Assembly (NCBI RefSeq): GCF_001426665.1
Contig: NZ_LMEY01000001.1
Location: 502,054-566,053, forward strand
From: Rhizobium sp. Root1334
Lineage (GTDB): Bacteria > Pseudomonadota > Alphaproteobacteria > Rhizobiales > Rhizobiaceae
DNA length: 64,000 nt
Direction: 5' to 3'
Part shown: positions 46,112 through 56,017 of the stretch, piece by piece
Position numbering within the stretch: the stretch's first letter is position 1
Layout: each line of letters begins with the position of its first letter
Program-made: the position numbers and the translations under genes
The notes under the pieces: model-generated
Seen by the model: the letters and a program-made list of their open reading frames with translations, nothing else
Told to the model about the DNA's origin: nothing
Database searches by the model: none

Positions 46112-46978
46112 TCAAAGACCGAAGCGACCCCATAATGCTCTTTCCTCGGCCACCTCGGCAAGTCCGGAAACGGCTGATACAGCAAAGCGTTCGGCCATGC
46201 CGCTGGCCACAGACGCGCCCGGCTGGCGGCGGCCGAACAGGCCGCGCGAAGCGGAGATCAGTTGCAGTTGGGCCTTTGCACCAAACCGCTTCTTCAACTC
46301 ACCACGCATGTCGCCAAGGCTGTCGACCAGACCCAGCTCCTGACCGCGCTTACCGGTCCAGAACAGGCCGGAGAAAATGTCAGGCGTATCGGCCAAAAGA
46401 TGGCCGCGCCGCGCCTTGACCATGCTGATGAAAATGTCGTGGATTTCGAGCTGCAACCCTTTCAGGAACTCGATGTCCCTCTCCTTTTCCGGCTGGAAGG
46501 GATCGAGCATCACCTTGTTGGAACCGGCCGTATAGACCCGCCGCTCGACGCCGATCTTCTTCAGGAGTTCCGGAAAGCCAAAGCCGCCGGACACGACGCC
46601 GATGGATCCGACGATCGAGGTGGGGTCGGCAATGATCTCGTCGCCGGCAAGCGCGATCATGTAGCCGCCGGACGCCGCCACATCCTCAACAAAGATGATG
46701 ACGCGCTTCTTCTTTTCCTCGGCCAGGTCTCGGATGCGCTGGTAGATCAGCCGTGACTGAACGGGCGAGCCGCCGGGAGAATTGATCGAAATGGCAACCG
46801 CTGGGGCGCCTTTCACCGAAAAGGCTTTTTCAAGCACGGGTGCCACCGCCGCCAGATTGAGCGCCGGGCGGAACTGGCTGCCGCCTGCCATGATCGCACC
46901 ATGCAGCCGGACAACCGGGATCGTCACGCCTTCTTTGCGAAAACGTTTCGGCAACAGCTTCCTGAACAGTCCGGCCAT
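46112..46978 (-). CDS. S49 family peptidase (SohB/SppA-like)
   Basis: About 288-residue membrane-associated serine protease, probably clearing cleaved signal peptides. The single-domain form (like Bacillus SppA). Seen: AISINSPGGSPVQS, the Ser nucleophile in EDVAASGGYMIALAGDEI, STSIVGSIGVVSGG-type core (here PTSIVGSIGVVSGGFGFP) and the Lys base candidate in TAGSNKVMLDPF. GGGAG precedes the ATG at 46978. No obvious strong membrane helix, so attachment may be peripheral. Confidence 0.9.
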   Translation of the reverse strand: MAGLFRKLLPKRFRKEGVTIPVVRLHGAIMAGGSQFRPALNLAAVAPVLEKAFSVKGAPAVAISINSPGGSPVQSRLIYQRIRDLAEEKKKRVIIFVEDVAASGGYMIALAGDEIIADPTSIVGSIGVVSGGFGFPELLKKIGVERRVYTAGSNKVMLDPFQPEKERDIEFLKGLQLEIHDIFISMVKARRGHLLADTPDIFSGLFWTGKRGQELGLVDSLGDMRGELKKRFGAKAQLQLISASRGLFGRRQPGASVASGMAERFAVSAVSGLAEVAEERALWGRFGL

Positions 46979-47073
46979 CTGAACTCCCTGCATTCATTGT
47001 ACGTATTGGCAATCATTATGCGTGTTGGCATGTATGCACTGGCGCGGCAAACGCAATGGCGATGCCATGAAAA

Positions 47074-47853
47074 TCATCGATTGCGGTGATAGGCGGCGCG
47101 GCCATTGTTCATATCGTCGACGACGGTGGCGAACCTGTGCGTCTCCGCCTCATGCACGATCAGCGGCGCCCGCAGCGTCAACCGCGCGCGGCTCTGTTTG
47201 ATCGCCGTCACAAGAATACGCACCGCATTTTCACCAGCGCGCGGATGCAGGGGCGTAATTTCCATACCGCCAAAACGGCCGCCGCAGGCCGAAATGATCT
47301 CGGCAATCGATTCGGGCCGGGCGATCAGCGACAATTGCCCACCCGGCCTTGAAATCGCGCCTGCCGTCCGGATCCAGGTATCGAACAGGCCTTCGGTCAT
47401 CGCATGCGCCTCGGCCTTCAAGGCATCCGGCGTCTTGCGGTCCGAGGCATCGTTGAAGGGCGGGTTCATGATGACGTGATCGAAACTGTAGTCGGCGAGA
47501 CCCGCCGCAACCCTGGCCCGGCCGGTCAGCGACACGTCGGCTTCGAGAACGGATATCCGGCCGCCAAACCGGGCATTGTCCGCAAGCTCCAGGCTTCGCC
47601 TGGCAAACTGCGCCATCAGTGGCGACCGCTCGACCAGAACCACTTCGGCCTTTTCCAGCCGCGAGGCAACGGCCATGCCGGCTGCTCCGGCGCCACCGCC
47701 GAGGTCGGCGACACGGCAGGGCTTTTCCGAGACGACCAGCGAGGCAAGCAACATCGCATCCATGCCGGATCGATGCCCCTGCCCTAACGGCTGGATCACC
47801 TGAAATTGACCGCGGTGAAAGCTATCGATGGTTTCGGTGGCCGTCGTCGTCAT
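47074..47853 (-). CDS. tRNA1(Val) (adenine37-N6)-methyltransferase-like protein
   Basis: 259-residue SAM-dependent methyltransferase. The SAM loop VADLGGGAGAAGMAVA and the catalytic NPPF in HVIMNPPFNDASDRKTPDA place it with the YfiC/TrmN6 group that methylates adenine N6. RSGMDAMLLASLV near the N terminus is also typical. The start overlaps the DUF2007 stop by four bases (ATGA), indicating coupling. Confidence 0.85.
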   Translation of the reverse strand: MTTTATETIDSFHRGQFQVIQPLGQGHRSGMDAMLLASLVVSEKPCRVADLGGGAGAAGMAVASRLEKAEVVLVERSPLMAQFARRSLELADNARFGGRISVLEADVSLTGRARVAAGLADYSFDHVIMNPPFNDASDRKTPDALKAEAHAMTEGLFDTWIRTAGAISRPGGQLSLIARPESIAEIISACGGRFGGMEITPLHPRAGENAVRILVTAIKQSRARLTLRAPLIVHEAETHRFATVVDDMNNGRAAYHRNR

Positions 47854-48074
47854 GCGTCGCGCAATTCCGCCTCTAGTCCGGCATCGATCAGGACCTGCCT
47901 TGCCTCTTGTTCATCGTCCTCATCGACCAGAAGTCGGCGGGGTAACAGGCCGAGAGACCCTTCAAGAATGCTCATGCCCTGATCGGCGATGAAGCAGCCG
48001 ATACCGGCATCCTTCATGAGACTTTGAGCAAACGAGAGTACGACGGCGTCATTGGTACGGATCAATTCCTTCAT
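47850..48074 (-). CDS. DUF2007 domain protein
   Basis: 74-residue soluble protein: MKELIRTNDAVVLSFAQSLM, AGIGCFIADQGMSILEG, LPRRLLVDEDDEQEARQVL. DUF2007 is a small putative signal-transducing fold with a single typical start of this kind. It overlaps the methyltransferase gene by four bases and is divergent from the polyprenyl synthase. The start codon context is weak. Confidence 0.85.
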   Translation of the reverse strand: MKELIRTNDAVVLSFAQSLMKDAGIGCFIADQGMSILEGSLGLLPRRLLVDEDDEQEARQVLIDAGLEAELRDA

Positions 48075-48180
48075 TCCGGGTCGTTTTCCTGCCTTATTTG
48101 AGCAAGCGGGACAATTCGCCTCTTGCCGCCACAAGCCCCCCTTTCTATTGTCCGAACTGGAATTTGAACAGGAGTCCCTT

Positions 48181-49200
48181 GTGTTGGGCGTAGTGATACC
48201 GCTGGAAGACAGCAAAAACAAACAAGCATCGGTCAAGCCGCTCGTCGACCTGACGAAGGCGGACATGGAGCGCGTCAACCAGCTGATCCTGTCCAAGGCC
48301 GGCTCCGACGTCCAGATGATTCCGGAAGTGGCCAACCACCTGATCTCCTCCGGCGGGAAGCGCCTGCGCCCGATGCTGACGCTGGCCTCCGCCGCCATGT
48401 TCGGCTTTACCGGCGATGCGCATATCAAGCTTGCGACCGCAGTCGAGTTCATGCACACGGCCACCCTGCTGCATGACGATGTGGTCGACGAGAGCGATCT
48501 GCGCCGCGGCAAATCAACGGCACGGATGATCTGGGGCAACCAGGCCAGCGTGCTTGTCGGCGATTTCCTGCTTGGCCAGGCTTTCCGCATGATGGTCGAT
48601 GTCGGTTCGCTCGATGCGCTCGACGTGCTTTCCACCGCCGCGTCCGTCATTGCCGAAGGCGAAGTGCTGCAGCTTTCCGTCGCCAAGAACATGGAAACGA
48701 CGGAAGACGATTACCTTTCCGTCATTCGCGCCAAGACGGCCGCCCTGTTTGCAGCGGCCTCCGAAGTCGGCCCGATCGTCGCCAAGACAGACAAGGCCAG
48801 CCGCAACGCGCTGAAATCCTACGGCATGAATCTTGGCCTTGCCTTCCAGCTGGTCGATGACGTGCTCGATTATGGTGGCAAGGCCGCCGATCTCGGCAAG
48901 AACACCGGCGACGATTTCCGCGAAGGCAAGATCACCCTGCCCGTCATTCTGTCCTACCGCCGCGGCACGGCCGATGAGCGCAGCTTCTGGCGGCAGGCGA
49001 TCGAAGGCGGTGAGAGCAACGACCAGAACCTGGAAAAGGCACTGGGGTTGATCACCCGCTATGGCGGCTTGACCGACACTATCGCCCGGGCCCAGCATTA
49101 CGGCACGATTGCCCGAGATGCGCTTGCACCGTTGCCGGAATCCCCCTGGAAGGACGCGCTTCTCGAGGTCATCGATTTCTGCATCGACCGGGTCAGCTGA
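48181..49200 (+). CDS. ispB: Octaprenyl/polyprenyl diphosphate synthase
   Basis: Makes the long isoprenoid tail for ubiquinone. About 339 residues. Both Asp-rich motifs are intact: FMHTATLLHDDVVDESDLRRG and FQLVDDVLDYGG, with SGGKRLRPMLTLAS upstream. The GTG at 48181 is chosen since AGGAG lies six bases upstream; a TTG one codon later is the alternative, and the longer upstream frame has no support. The tail is used by UbiA encoded at 24 kb. Confidence 0.93.
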   Translation: MLGVVIPLEDSKNKQASVKPLVDLTKADMERVNQLILSKAGSDVQMIPEVANHLISSGGKRLRPMLTLASAAMFGFTGDAHIKLATAVEFMHTATLLHDDVVDESDLRRGKSTARMIWGNQASVLVGDFLLGQAFRMMVDVGSLDALDVLSTAASVIAEGEVLQLSVAKNMETTEDDYLSVIRAKTAALFAAASEVGPIVAKTDKASRNALKSYGMNLGLAFQLVDDVLDYGGKAADLGKNTGDDFREGKITLPVILSYRRGTADERSFWRQAIEGGESNDQNLEKALGLITRYGGLTDTIARAQHYGTIARDALAPLPESPWKDALLEVIDFCIDRVS

Positions 49201-49466
49201 CCGGTCTTTGCAAGGACCAGCTGTAGGCTTGAGGAATTTCTTGCCGCACTGCGCCAAAAAAGCCATTCTATCCATTCATGCTCCGGCTGCCGTCGAAAGC
49301 GCTCACGATCGAGTGAGCGGAAATTGACGGCGGGATGTCGAATTGCGTTTTGCCTTGCGTTCAAACCGATTCCGGTTTGCCGGGTTATGCGTTATTGATT
49401 TAGGATTGATTCCGCGCGAATCCGGCGCCGGCGCCAAGGGGCGTCGCCCGTAACGAAAGGCTTGTC

Positions 49467-51296
49467 ATGCGGCAAAAACACCTTCTTCGCCTGCTCAGCG
49501 GTGCTGCCTTCCTCGCCTTGGCGTCCTTTTCCGGCGCAGCCCCAAGCTTTGCCGAGGAAAAGCCTGCGGTCGAAGAAAGCAAGCCATTCGATCTGAATTC
49601 GGTCAACAGCTTTTCCGGCGCGTTTCTCGCTGCCCGCACTGCGGATGTCGATCACGATCTCGATACCGCGACCAAGCTCTACCGCACGGCGCTTGAATTC
49701 GAACCTGACAATGTCGACGTCAAGCAGCGACTGATGATCACGTCGCTGATGAACGGCGATTTCGAGGGCGGCGCCAAGATTGCCGAAGAATTGAAGTCTG
49801 ACAGCTCCGTCGAGCGGATCACCACGATCACCCGCGCCGTCGAGGCCATCCGCAAGCGGGAATATCGCCACGCGCAGAAAATCCTCAATTACGAAGGCCC
49901 GAACGATCTCGACCGGCTGATGAACGGCCTCCTTCTCGGATGGGCGAAAGCCGGCGAAGGCAAGCCCAAGGACGCGATCGCTGAAATCCAGGCGATGGAA
50001 GGGCCGGAGTGGTTCCGCATCTTCAAATCCTACCATCAGGGCGCCATTGCGCTGGCCGCCGGCGACAAGTCGACGGCCCGCTCGAAGTTGAACGACGCCG
50101 TTCTAGACCGTGAAGGCGGCAGTGCTGCCCCCGATACCTTCATGCGTGCCGTCGTCGCGCTGGCAAAGCTTGAGGCCCGCGACGGCAACAAGCAGAAGGC
50201 GCTTGATGCGGTTTCGGTCGGCGAAGGCTTCATCAGCAATTATGCGCCGCTGAAGGCGCTGCGCACCAGCATTGAAGAAGGCAAGCCGCAGGAGCAGCAG
50301 GTTCGCAGCGCCACCCAAGGAGCCGCCGCCGTGCTGTTTTCGATCGGCGCGGCACTGAACCGCGATGGCGCGGAAGACATTGTTTCGCTCTATCTGCAGA
50401 CCGCGCGGGCGCTGGATCCGGAAAGCGCCGATATCCTCGTCATGCTCGGCGGTATCGCGGAAAACCTGAAAAAGCCCGAGCGGGCCATCGCGCTCTACAA
50501 GAGCGTGCCGGAAAATTCGCCGATGCGGCGCCTGTCGGAAATGCAGCTGGGTCTCAGCCTTGCCTCGATCGGCAAGGTCGATGAAGCCAAGCAGCATCTG
50601 AAGGAACTGATCGACCTCGACCCGAAGGACGTGCGCAGCTACCTCGCCTATGGCAGCGTGCTGTCGGACGCCAAGGACTACAAGGAGATGGGCCTGGTCT
50701 ATGACCGTGCCGTCGCGGCGATCGGCCCGGTGCCGCAGCGCAGCGACTGGACGATCTTCTTCCAGCGCGGCATCGCCTATGAGCGCCAGAAAATGTGGGA
50801 CAAGGCCGAGCCGAGCTTCAAGAAGGCGCTCGACCTCAATCCTGACCAGCCGCAGGTGCTGAACTATCTCGGCTATTCCTGGGTCGATATGAACATCAAT
50901 CTCGAGGAAGGCCTCGGCATGATCCGCAAGGCCGTCGATCTGAAGCCGGACGACGGCTACATCGTCGATTCGCTCGGCTGGGCCTATTTCCGGATGGGCC
51001 GTTTTGACGACGCTGCGGTCGAGCTGGAGCGCGCGGTCGAGCTGATGGCGGGTGATGCGACCATCAACGACCATCTGGGCGATGCCTATTGGCGCGTCGG
51101 CCGCAAGCTCGAAGCCGTGTTCCAGTGGAACCAGGCCCTGGCGCTGAAGCCCGAGGAAGCGGAAATCCCGAAGATCAAGGCGAAGATCGAAAGCGGCTTG
51201 CCGCCGGTTGAGGTCAAGGTGCCGGCCGCCGCCGAGGCAGGCGATACCCAGCCGAAGAAAGTGGCTCCGGACGTCGCTGCCGGCAAGAAATCCTGA
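49467..51296 (+). CDS. Exported TPR-repeat protein
   Basis: 609 residues. An N-terminal signal peptide (LLSGAAFLALASFSGAAPSFA) precedes a long array of tetratricopeptide repeats, clearest in the C-terminal half: IAYERQKMWDKAEPSFKKAL, PQVLNYLGYSWVDMN, GYIVDSLGWAYFRMGRFDDA and INDHLGDAYWRVGRKLEAV. Such proteins hold complexes together at the envelope. A role in assembly or outer membrane biogenesis is possible but not shown. The next gene begins 12 bases on, so it may lie in one operon with ispE and moaB. Confidence 0.88.
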   Translation: MRQKHLLRLLSGAAFLALASFSGAAPSFAEEKPAVEESKPFDLNSVNSFSGAFLAARTADVDHDLDTATKLYRTALEFEPDNVDVKQRLMITSLMNGDFEGGAKIAEELKSDSSVERITTITRAVEAIRKREYRHAQKILNYEGPNDLDRLMNGLLLGWAKAGEGKPKDAIAEIQAMEGPEWFRIFKSYHQGAIALAAGDKSTARSKLNDAVLDREGGSAAPDTFMRAVVALAKLEARDGNKQKALDAVSVGEGFISNYAPLKALRTSIEEGKPQEQQVRSATQGAAAVLFSIGAALNRDGAEDIVSLYLQTARALDPESADILVMLGGIAENLKKPERAIALYKSVPENSPMRRLSEMQLGLSLASIGKVDEAKQHLKELIDLDPKDVRSYLAYGSVLSDAKDYKEMGLVYDRAVAAIGPVPQRSDWTIFFQRGIAYERQKMWDKAEPSFKKALDLNPDQPQVLNYLGYSWVDMNINLEEGLGMIRKAVDLKPDDGYIVDSLGWAYFRMGRFDDAAVELERAVELMAGDATINDHLGDAYWRVGRKLEAVFQWNQALALKPEEAEIPKIKAKIESGLPPVEVKVPAAAEAGDTQPKKVAPDVAAGKKS

Positions 51297-51308
51297 TTTC
51301 GCCTTTCA

Positions 51309-52235
51309 ATGGCAAGTGAGGATGGAATTTTAGGATTTTCGCTGACGCGGACCGCGCCGGCGAAAATCAATCTGGCTTTGCACGTCGTTGGCCAGCGGGC
51401 CGACGGTTATCATCTGCTGGAAAGCCTCGTGGCCTTTGCCGATGCGGGAGACCGCATCGGCTTTTCCCTTTCAGATGAAGACCGGTTTACCATCTCCGGC
51501 CGCTTTTCCGCCGATCTGCCGCTTGCCGGCGAGGCTGCGGCGGGGAACCTGGTGCTTAAGGCGCGTGACCTGTTGCGGGGCCATCTCAGCGAAAAGGGCA
51601 TCAAGGCGGGCCCAGTTCACCTGCATCTCGAAAAGAACCTGCCGGTCGCTTCTGGTATCGGCGGCGGCTCGGCCGATGCGGCTGCCACGCTTCTTGGGTT
51701 GCTTGAATTGTGGCAGGCGTCCATCAATCCAGGGAGCCTGCAGGAGATCGCGCTAAAGCTTGGCGCCGATGTGCCGATGTGTCTTCATGGCCGACCGCTG
51801 GTTGCGCGCCGCATCGGGGAAGACATCGATGCGATTGCCGAATTTCCGGCCTTCCCGATGCTGATCGTCAACCCGCTGAAGGCGGTCTCGACGCCGGTGA
51901 TTTTCAAGCTCTTGAAGGACAAGACCAAGCCGCCGCTTTTGATGCCGCCGGGCAGGCGATCGCGTGACGGCTGGATCGATGCGCTGACAGGCCTGCGCAA
52001 CGATCTGGAGCCGCCCGCCCGCGAACTCGAGCCGGACATCACTTCAGTCTCTGAGGCGCTTGGTCTGACGGAGGCCTGTCTTGTCCGGATGTCCGGATCG
52101 GGTGCCTCCTGCTTCGGCCTTTACGCAAGCACTGAAGCCCGGGACGAAGCGGCAGCTGTTCTTTCCAGGCAACACCCTAACTGGTACGTTCTGGCCTGCA
52201 ACAGCGTTGATGGAGACCACGATGACCGAGGCTAA
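51309..52235 (+). CDS. ispE: 4-diphosphocytidyl-2-C-methyl-D-erythritol kinase
   Basis: GHMP kinase of the MEP isoprenoid pathway. 308 residues. The N-terminal APAKINLALHVVGQRADGYH and the ATP loop LPVASGIGGGSADAAAT are diagnostic, with RMSGSGASCFGLY near the C terminus. Supplies precursors for the polyprenyl synthase two genes upstream. Overlaps moaB by 14 bases. Confidence 0.95.
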   Translation: MASEDGILGFSLTRTAPAKINLALHVVGQRADGYHLLESLVAFADAGDRIGFSLSDEDRFTISGRFSADLPLAGEAAAGNLVLKARDLLRGHLSEKGIKAGPVHLHLEKNLPVASGIGGGSADAAATLLGLLELWQASINPGSLQEIALKLGADVPMCLHGRPLVARRIGEDIDAIAEFPAFPMLIVNPLKAVSTPVIFKLLKDKTKPPLLMPPGRRSRDGWIDALTGLRNDLEPPARELEPDITSVSEALGLTEACLVRMSGSGASCFGLYASTEARDEAAAVLSRQHPNWYVLACNSVDGDHDDRG

Positions 52236-52764
52236 ATCGCCAAGACCTTTCGTTCCGGTCGGGATCGCGGTGCTCACCGTCTCCGATACCCGCACGCTGG
52301 CTGACGACCGTTCCGGCGATACGCTGGCCGCCCGCATCACCGATGCCGGACACCGGCTCGAGGCCCGCGCCATCGTTCCGGACGACAAGCAGAGGATCGC
52401 GGCACAGGTGAAGGCCTGGACGTTGACCGACACGATCGACGTGGTGATCACCACCGGCGGCACGGGTTTTACCGGACGCGACGTGACGCCTGAGGCGCTG
52501 GAGCCTCTGTTTGAAAAGCGCATGGACGGCTTTTCCGAGGTCTTCCACCGGATTTCCTATGACAAGATCGGCACCTCGACGATCCAGTCACGCGCCACCG
52601 GCGGCGTTGCCAATGCCACCTTCATCTTCGTGCTGCCGGGCTCGCCCGGCGCCTGCAAGGACGCCTGGGACGGCATCCTCAAGCAGCAGCTCGACTACCG
52701 GCACATGCCGTGCAACTTCGTCGAGATCATGCCCCGGCTGGACGAGCACCTGAAACGCGGCTGA
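52222..52764 (+). CDS. moaB: Molybdenum cofactor biosynthesis protein B
   Basis: 180-residue MogA/MoaB-type protein that adenylates or binds molybdopterin. GIAVLTVSDTRTLADDRSGD, VITTGGTGFTGRDVTPEAL and FVLPGSPGACKDAWDG are the conserved stretches. The ATG at 52222 has GGAG six bases upstream within the ispE end. Confidence 0.93.
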   Translation: MTEAKSPRPFVPVGIAVLTVSDTRTLADDRSGDTLAARITDAGHRLEARAIVPDDKQRIAAQVKAWTLTDTIDVVITTGGTGFTGRDVTPEALEPLFEKRMDGFSEVFHRISYDKIGTSTIQSRATGGVANATFIFVLPGSPGACKDAWDGILKQQLDYRHMPCNFVEIMPRLDEHLKRG

Positions 52765-52871
52765 CCGCCACTTTTCAAACGGCCCAATCCTTCCTGTTCC
52801 ATTCGTAACAGCGCGCCACGATGCAGCATCGTAGAACTGTCCTCATCGGGAGACGGAATGAGGAGGACAGA

Positions 52872-53000
52872 ATGGCAGGCTCACCCACCGGTGATGCGAC
52901 CTCCCTCCCCATCCAGATCTCGGCAGACAGCATGAAGGCGGCGGATTTCACGTTTCGAAAGCCGTCCCGCAAAGCGATACGACGCGGCGGCTGGGTTTGA
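52872..53000 (+). CDS. 42-residue small protein with strong ribosome binding site
   Basis: Reads MAGSPTGDATSLPIQISADS followed by a basic C-terminal half (RKPSRKAIRRGGW). AGGAGGAC directly upstream is a near-perfect ribosome binding site. The frame ends in TGA and is followed within 45 bases by a rho-independent terminator, so it forms a compact unit after moaB. No family recognised; the basic tail could bind nucleic acid or membrane. Below usual annotation length limits. Confidence 0.62.
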   Translation: MAGSPTGDATSLPIQISADSMKAADFTFRKPSRKAIRRGGWV

Positions 53001-53043
53001 CGCGGCAAGCCATTTTAACGGTTCATTTTTTCATGACGGCAGG

Positions 53044-53070
53044 GCAGGTCCGAAAGGGCCTGCTCTTTTT
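53044..53070 (+). terminator. Rho-independent terminator
   Basis: An eight-pair stem (GCAGGTCC / GGGCCTGC, one wobble) with a GAAA loop and a T-rich tail ends the moaB/small-gene transcript. Confidence 0.88.
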
Positions 53071-53084
53071 GCGGTGGGCCGCGC

Positions 53085-53621
53085 CTACAGGTTTTCCGCA
53101 CCCGGGCGGTTGGCGATGGCCACCCATGCCGGCACCAGTTCGCTGCCAAGCTTGCGTGCCGCCCGGCCATTGGCAAAATCAGCAAGCTGCATCGATGTTT
53201 TGGCGATCGCTGCCGCCTGCTGTTTCGATAGCAGCAATCCCTGTTCCAGCGGTGCCGGACGGGTGACGATGCGCTGCAGGAATGGCCGGCGATACTGCCT
53301 CGAAGGTGAGAAACGCGCCGGCATCTTGTTCAGCGACATATATTCCGCCACGTCGTCGATCCAGCGCCCCGCCGGCCTGGCGCCTGCTTCAAGCAAAAGC
53401 AGCCAATTGCCACGCGCGGAACGGACGATGTCGGTCATGTCCCAGCTCGTACAGAAACGGGCGCCCGCAGCATCTGCCACACGGCTCGAACCATCCTGTG
53501 AGGCATGATCGAGAATAATCACGTCGCTCACCAGCCCTTCCACGGCACCCGCCACCAGCGCCGAAAGTGTCTGCGCCAGTTCAGCTTCATTATCGCGGGT
53601 TTCGGTGATGATCGTCAGCAT
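53085..53621 (-). CDS. Short family-2 glycosyltransferase-like protein
   Basis: 178 residues. The N-terminal half has the GT2 fold entry: LTIITETRDNEAELAQTLSAL, DVIILDHASQDGSSRVADA and GNWLLLLEAGARPAG. The usual DxD appears only loosely (DVIILDHAS) and the C-terminal acceptor domain is missing, so it may be inactive or bind another substrate. The ATG at 53621 fits the family; the longer frame has no better ribosome binding site. Confidence 0.65.
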   Translation of the reverse strand: MLTIITETRDNEAELAQTLSALVAGAVEGLVSDVIILDHASQDGSSRVADAAGARFCTSWDMTDIVRSARGNWLLLLEAGARPAGRWIDDVAEYMSLNKMPARFSPSRQYRRPFLQRIVTRPAPLEQGLLLSKQQAAAIAKTSMQLADFANGRAARKLGSELVPAWVAIANRPGAENL

Positions 53622-53843
53622 TGCCGTCCATACCGCATTGCACACAAATTTTCCACACGCCCTTCTTCCCCGGGCGATTAACTTTTGATTCATGATGAAT
53701 GCACCGGCATTCGCACCCAGGAACGATTACCCGTATCCGAGCCATGCATCGGATTTTTGTTCTTGCATTGTTCTCATTTTCGCGATAGGAAAATAATCAG
53801 AGGACATCGGAGAGTCTGTACCGACTGTCTCCCGGAGAAACCC

Positions 53844-55001
53844 ATGAACGAGCTGTCTCAGATCAGGCAGGGCGCTTTGGCGCCTGCCAATACGGCAGAT
53901 ATGGCCGAAGCGATGATTGCCAGCTCCGGGCTGCGCATCGAGATCGACCGGCGGCGTGGACGTGGCGCGGCGATCAATTCGTCCGGCCGGTTCGAACAGG
54001 TGTCGCGGCAGCTCGAAGATGACGGCTGGGATTCACTGGAGGACCTGCCGGTCTTCAAGACCGAAGTCCAAGTGGAGAAACCGCGTTCGATCATCAGCCG
54101 CAACGATTCACCCGACATTCCTTTCGACCGCTCCGTCAACCCCTATCGGGGATGCGAGCATGGCTGCATCTATTGCTTCGCCCGCCCGACCCACGCCTAT
54201 ATGGGCCTGTCGCCGGGGCTCGATTTCGAGGCAAAGCTGTTTGCCAAGCCGGACGCTGCAAAGCTGCTGGAGCGGGAACTGGCCAAGCCCGGCTACAAGG
54301 TCCGTCCGATCGCCATCGGCACGAATACCGATCCCTACCAGCCGGTCGAGAAGGAATGGCGGATCATGCGCCAGATTCTCGAAGTTTTGAAAGCCGCTGA
54401 TCATCCGGTGATGATCGTCACCAAATCGGCGATGGTGATGCGTGACATCGATATCCTGGCCCCGATGGCTGAGAAAGGCCTGGCGAAAGTCGGTCTGTCG
54501 GTGACGACGCTCGACCGCAAGCTTGCCCGCCTGATGGAGCCACGGGCCTCGACGCCATCCAAGCGGCTGGAAGCCATCAAGGCGCTGTCCGAAGCCGGCA
54601 TTCCCTCAACGGTGATGATGGCGCCGGTCATTCCGGCCCTCAACGACCATGAGATCGAACGGGTGCTGGATGCGGGCAAGACCGCTGGAGCAACGAGTGC
54701 GAGCTACGTGCTGTTGCGCCTACCGATCGAAGTCAGCCCGCTGTTTCGCGATTGGCTGCTGCGCAATTATCCGGATCGCTACCGCCACGTCATGTCGCTG
54801 GTCCGCTCGATGCGCGGCGGCAAGGATTACGACGCGGAATTTGGCAAGCGCATGAAGGGTGCCGGTCCCTATGCCTGGCAGATCGGCCGCCGTTTCGAGC
54901 TGGCCGCCAAGCGGCTGGAACTGAATTTCACCCGGCGCCCGCTGAACTGCGATCTGTTTGTGCCGCCGTTGGGGACCGGTGTTCAACTGTCACTTCTCTG
55001 A
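53844..55001 (+). CDS. PA0069 family radical SAM protein
   Basis: About 385 residues. The radical SAM cluster is [16 protein letters not shown], after the SVNPYRG entry. [28 protein letters not shown] and [11 protein letters not shown] follow. This group is annotated as spore-photoproduct-lyase-like or PA0069-type with no proven reaction. GGAGAAACCC precedes the ATG. Possibly followed by rnhB in the same direction. Confidence 0.88.
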   Translation: MNELSQIRQGALAPANTADMAEAMIASSGLRIEIDRRRGRGAAINSSGRFEQVSRQLEDDGWDSLEDLPVFKTEVQVEKPRSIISRNDSPDIPFDRSVNPYRGCEHGCIYCFARPTHAYMGLSPGLDFEAKLFAKPDAAKLLERELAKPGYKVRPIAIGTNTDPYQPVEKEWRIMRQILEVLKAADHPVMIVTKSAMVMRDIDILAPMAEKGLAKVGLSVTTLDRKLARLMEPRASTPSKRLEAIKALSEAGIPSTVMMAPVIPALNDHEIERVLDAGKTAGATSASYVLLRLPIEVSPLFRDWLLRNYPDRYRHVMSLVRSMRGGKDYDAEFGKRMKGAGPYAWQIGRRFELAAKRLELNFTRRPLNCDLFVPPLGTGVQLSLL

Positions 55002-55147
55002 CGGGCAACAGGATTGATCCGGGCGCAATCCCGAAGATCGAATACCGATGCTGCTTCTTGCCCCGAGGCAGCATGGGTCATCCTCCGGCAACCGCCTCAT
55101 TGCCGAAGGACTTGCAGGGAATCGGGCTTGTATGCGAGTTTCGCCGC

Positions 55148-55831
55148 ATGTCACGACGCACACCGCCCGATTCCCCCTTTCTTTTCGACACCATTGAAGG
55201 CCCCGATTTCAGCTTCGAGCTGGCTGGACGCCGCGATGGATTGTGGCCAGTCGCAGGAACCGATGAAGCCGGACGCGGTCCCCTCGCAGGCCCGGTCGTT
55301 GCCGCCGCCGTCATCCTCGACCCCGACAACATTCCCGAAGGCCTGAACGACAGCAAGCAGCTGTCGATCGCCCGCCGCGAGGAATTGTTCGAGATCATCC
55401 TGTGCACTTCCATCGTCTCGATCGCCTCGTCCGGAGCAGGCAGGATTGACGACACGGATATCCGCAAGGCAAGCCTCGACGCGATGCGCCGGGCTGTAGC
55501 GGGCCTGTCACAGGCACCGGCGCTGGTGCTGGCCGACGGCCGCGACATACCACCTGGCCTTGCTTGCATGGGCAAGGCTGTCGTCAAGGGCGATGCCCGG
55601 TCGCTGTCGATTGCGGCCGCATCGATCATTGCCAAGGTAGCACGCGACCGCATGATGACCCGTGCCGACCTGGTTTTCCCCGCCTACGGTTTTGCCACCC
55701 ATGCCGGTTACGCCACGCAGCGCCATCGCAATGCCATCGGCGATCATGGCCCCTGCCCGCTCCACCGGATGAGTTTCAGGCCATTGCGGCAAGACGGCGC
55801 TGAAATACCGAATGAAGAGTTGCCCGCCTGA
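55148..55831 (+). CDS. rnhB: Ribonuclease HII
   Basis: Removes RNA from RNA-DNA hybrids, including single ribonucleotides. About 227 residues. Catalytic residues in [36 protein letters not shown] and [17 protein letters not shown] are visible. An N-terminal extension of about 30 residues precedes the core. The ATG at 55148 is a guess between several; none has a clear ribosome binding site. Confidence 0.93.
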   Translation: MSRRTPPDSPFLFDTIEGPDFSFELAGRRDGLWPVAGTDEAGRGPLAGPVVAAAVILDPDNIPEGLNDSKQLSIARREELFEIILCTSIVSIASSGAGRIDDTDIRKASLDAMRRAVAGLSQAPALVLADGRDIPPGLACMGKAVVKGDARSLSIAAASIIAKVARDRMMTRADLVFPAYGFATHAGYATQRHRNAIGDHGPCPLHRMSFRPLRQDGAEIPNEELPA

Positions 55832-56017
55832 AAACGTGACTGCACCGGCTTGGAACAACACCGCGTGTCCAGCGTTTAATACACCGGTCATTGACATAAA
55901 AAGACACAGCCGCGGTTTTTCTTGTGTGCGGCGTGCCGCGGGTAACAAACAACCGGGCGGACGGGTTATAGAACCAAGAACAATATCTACCCGCGATTCC
56001 CGTGAAAGGTTCGAACC

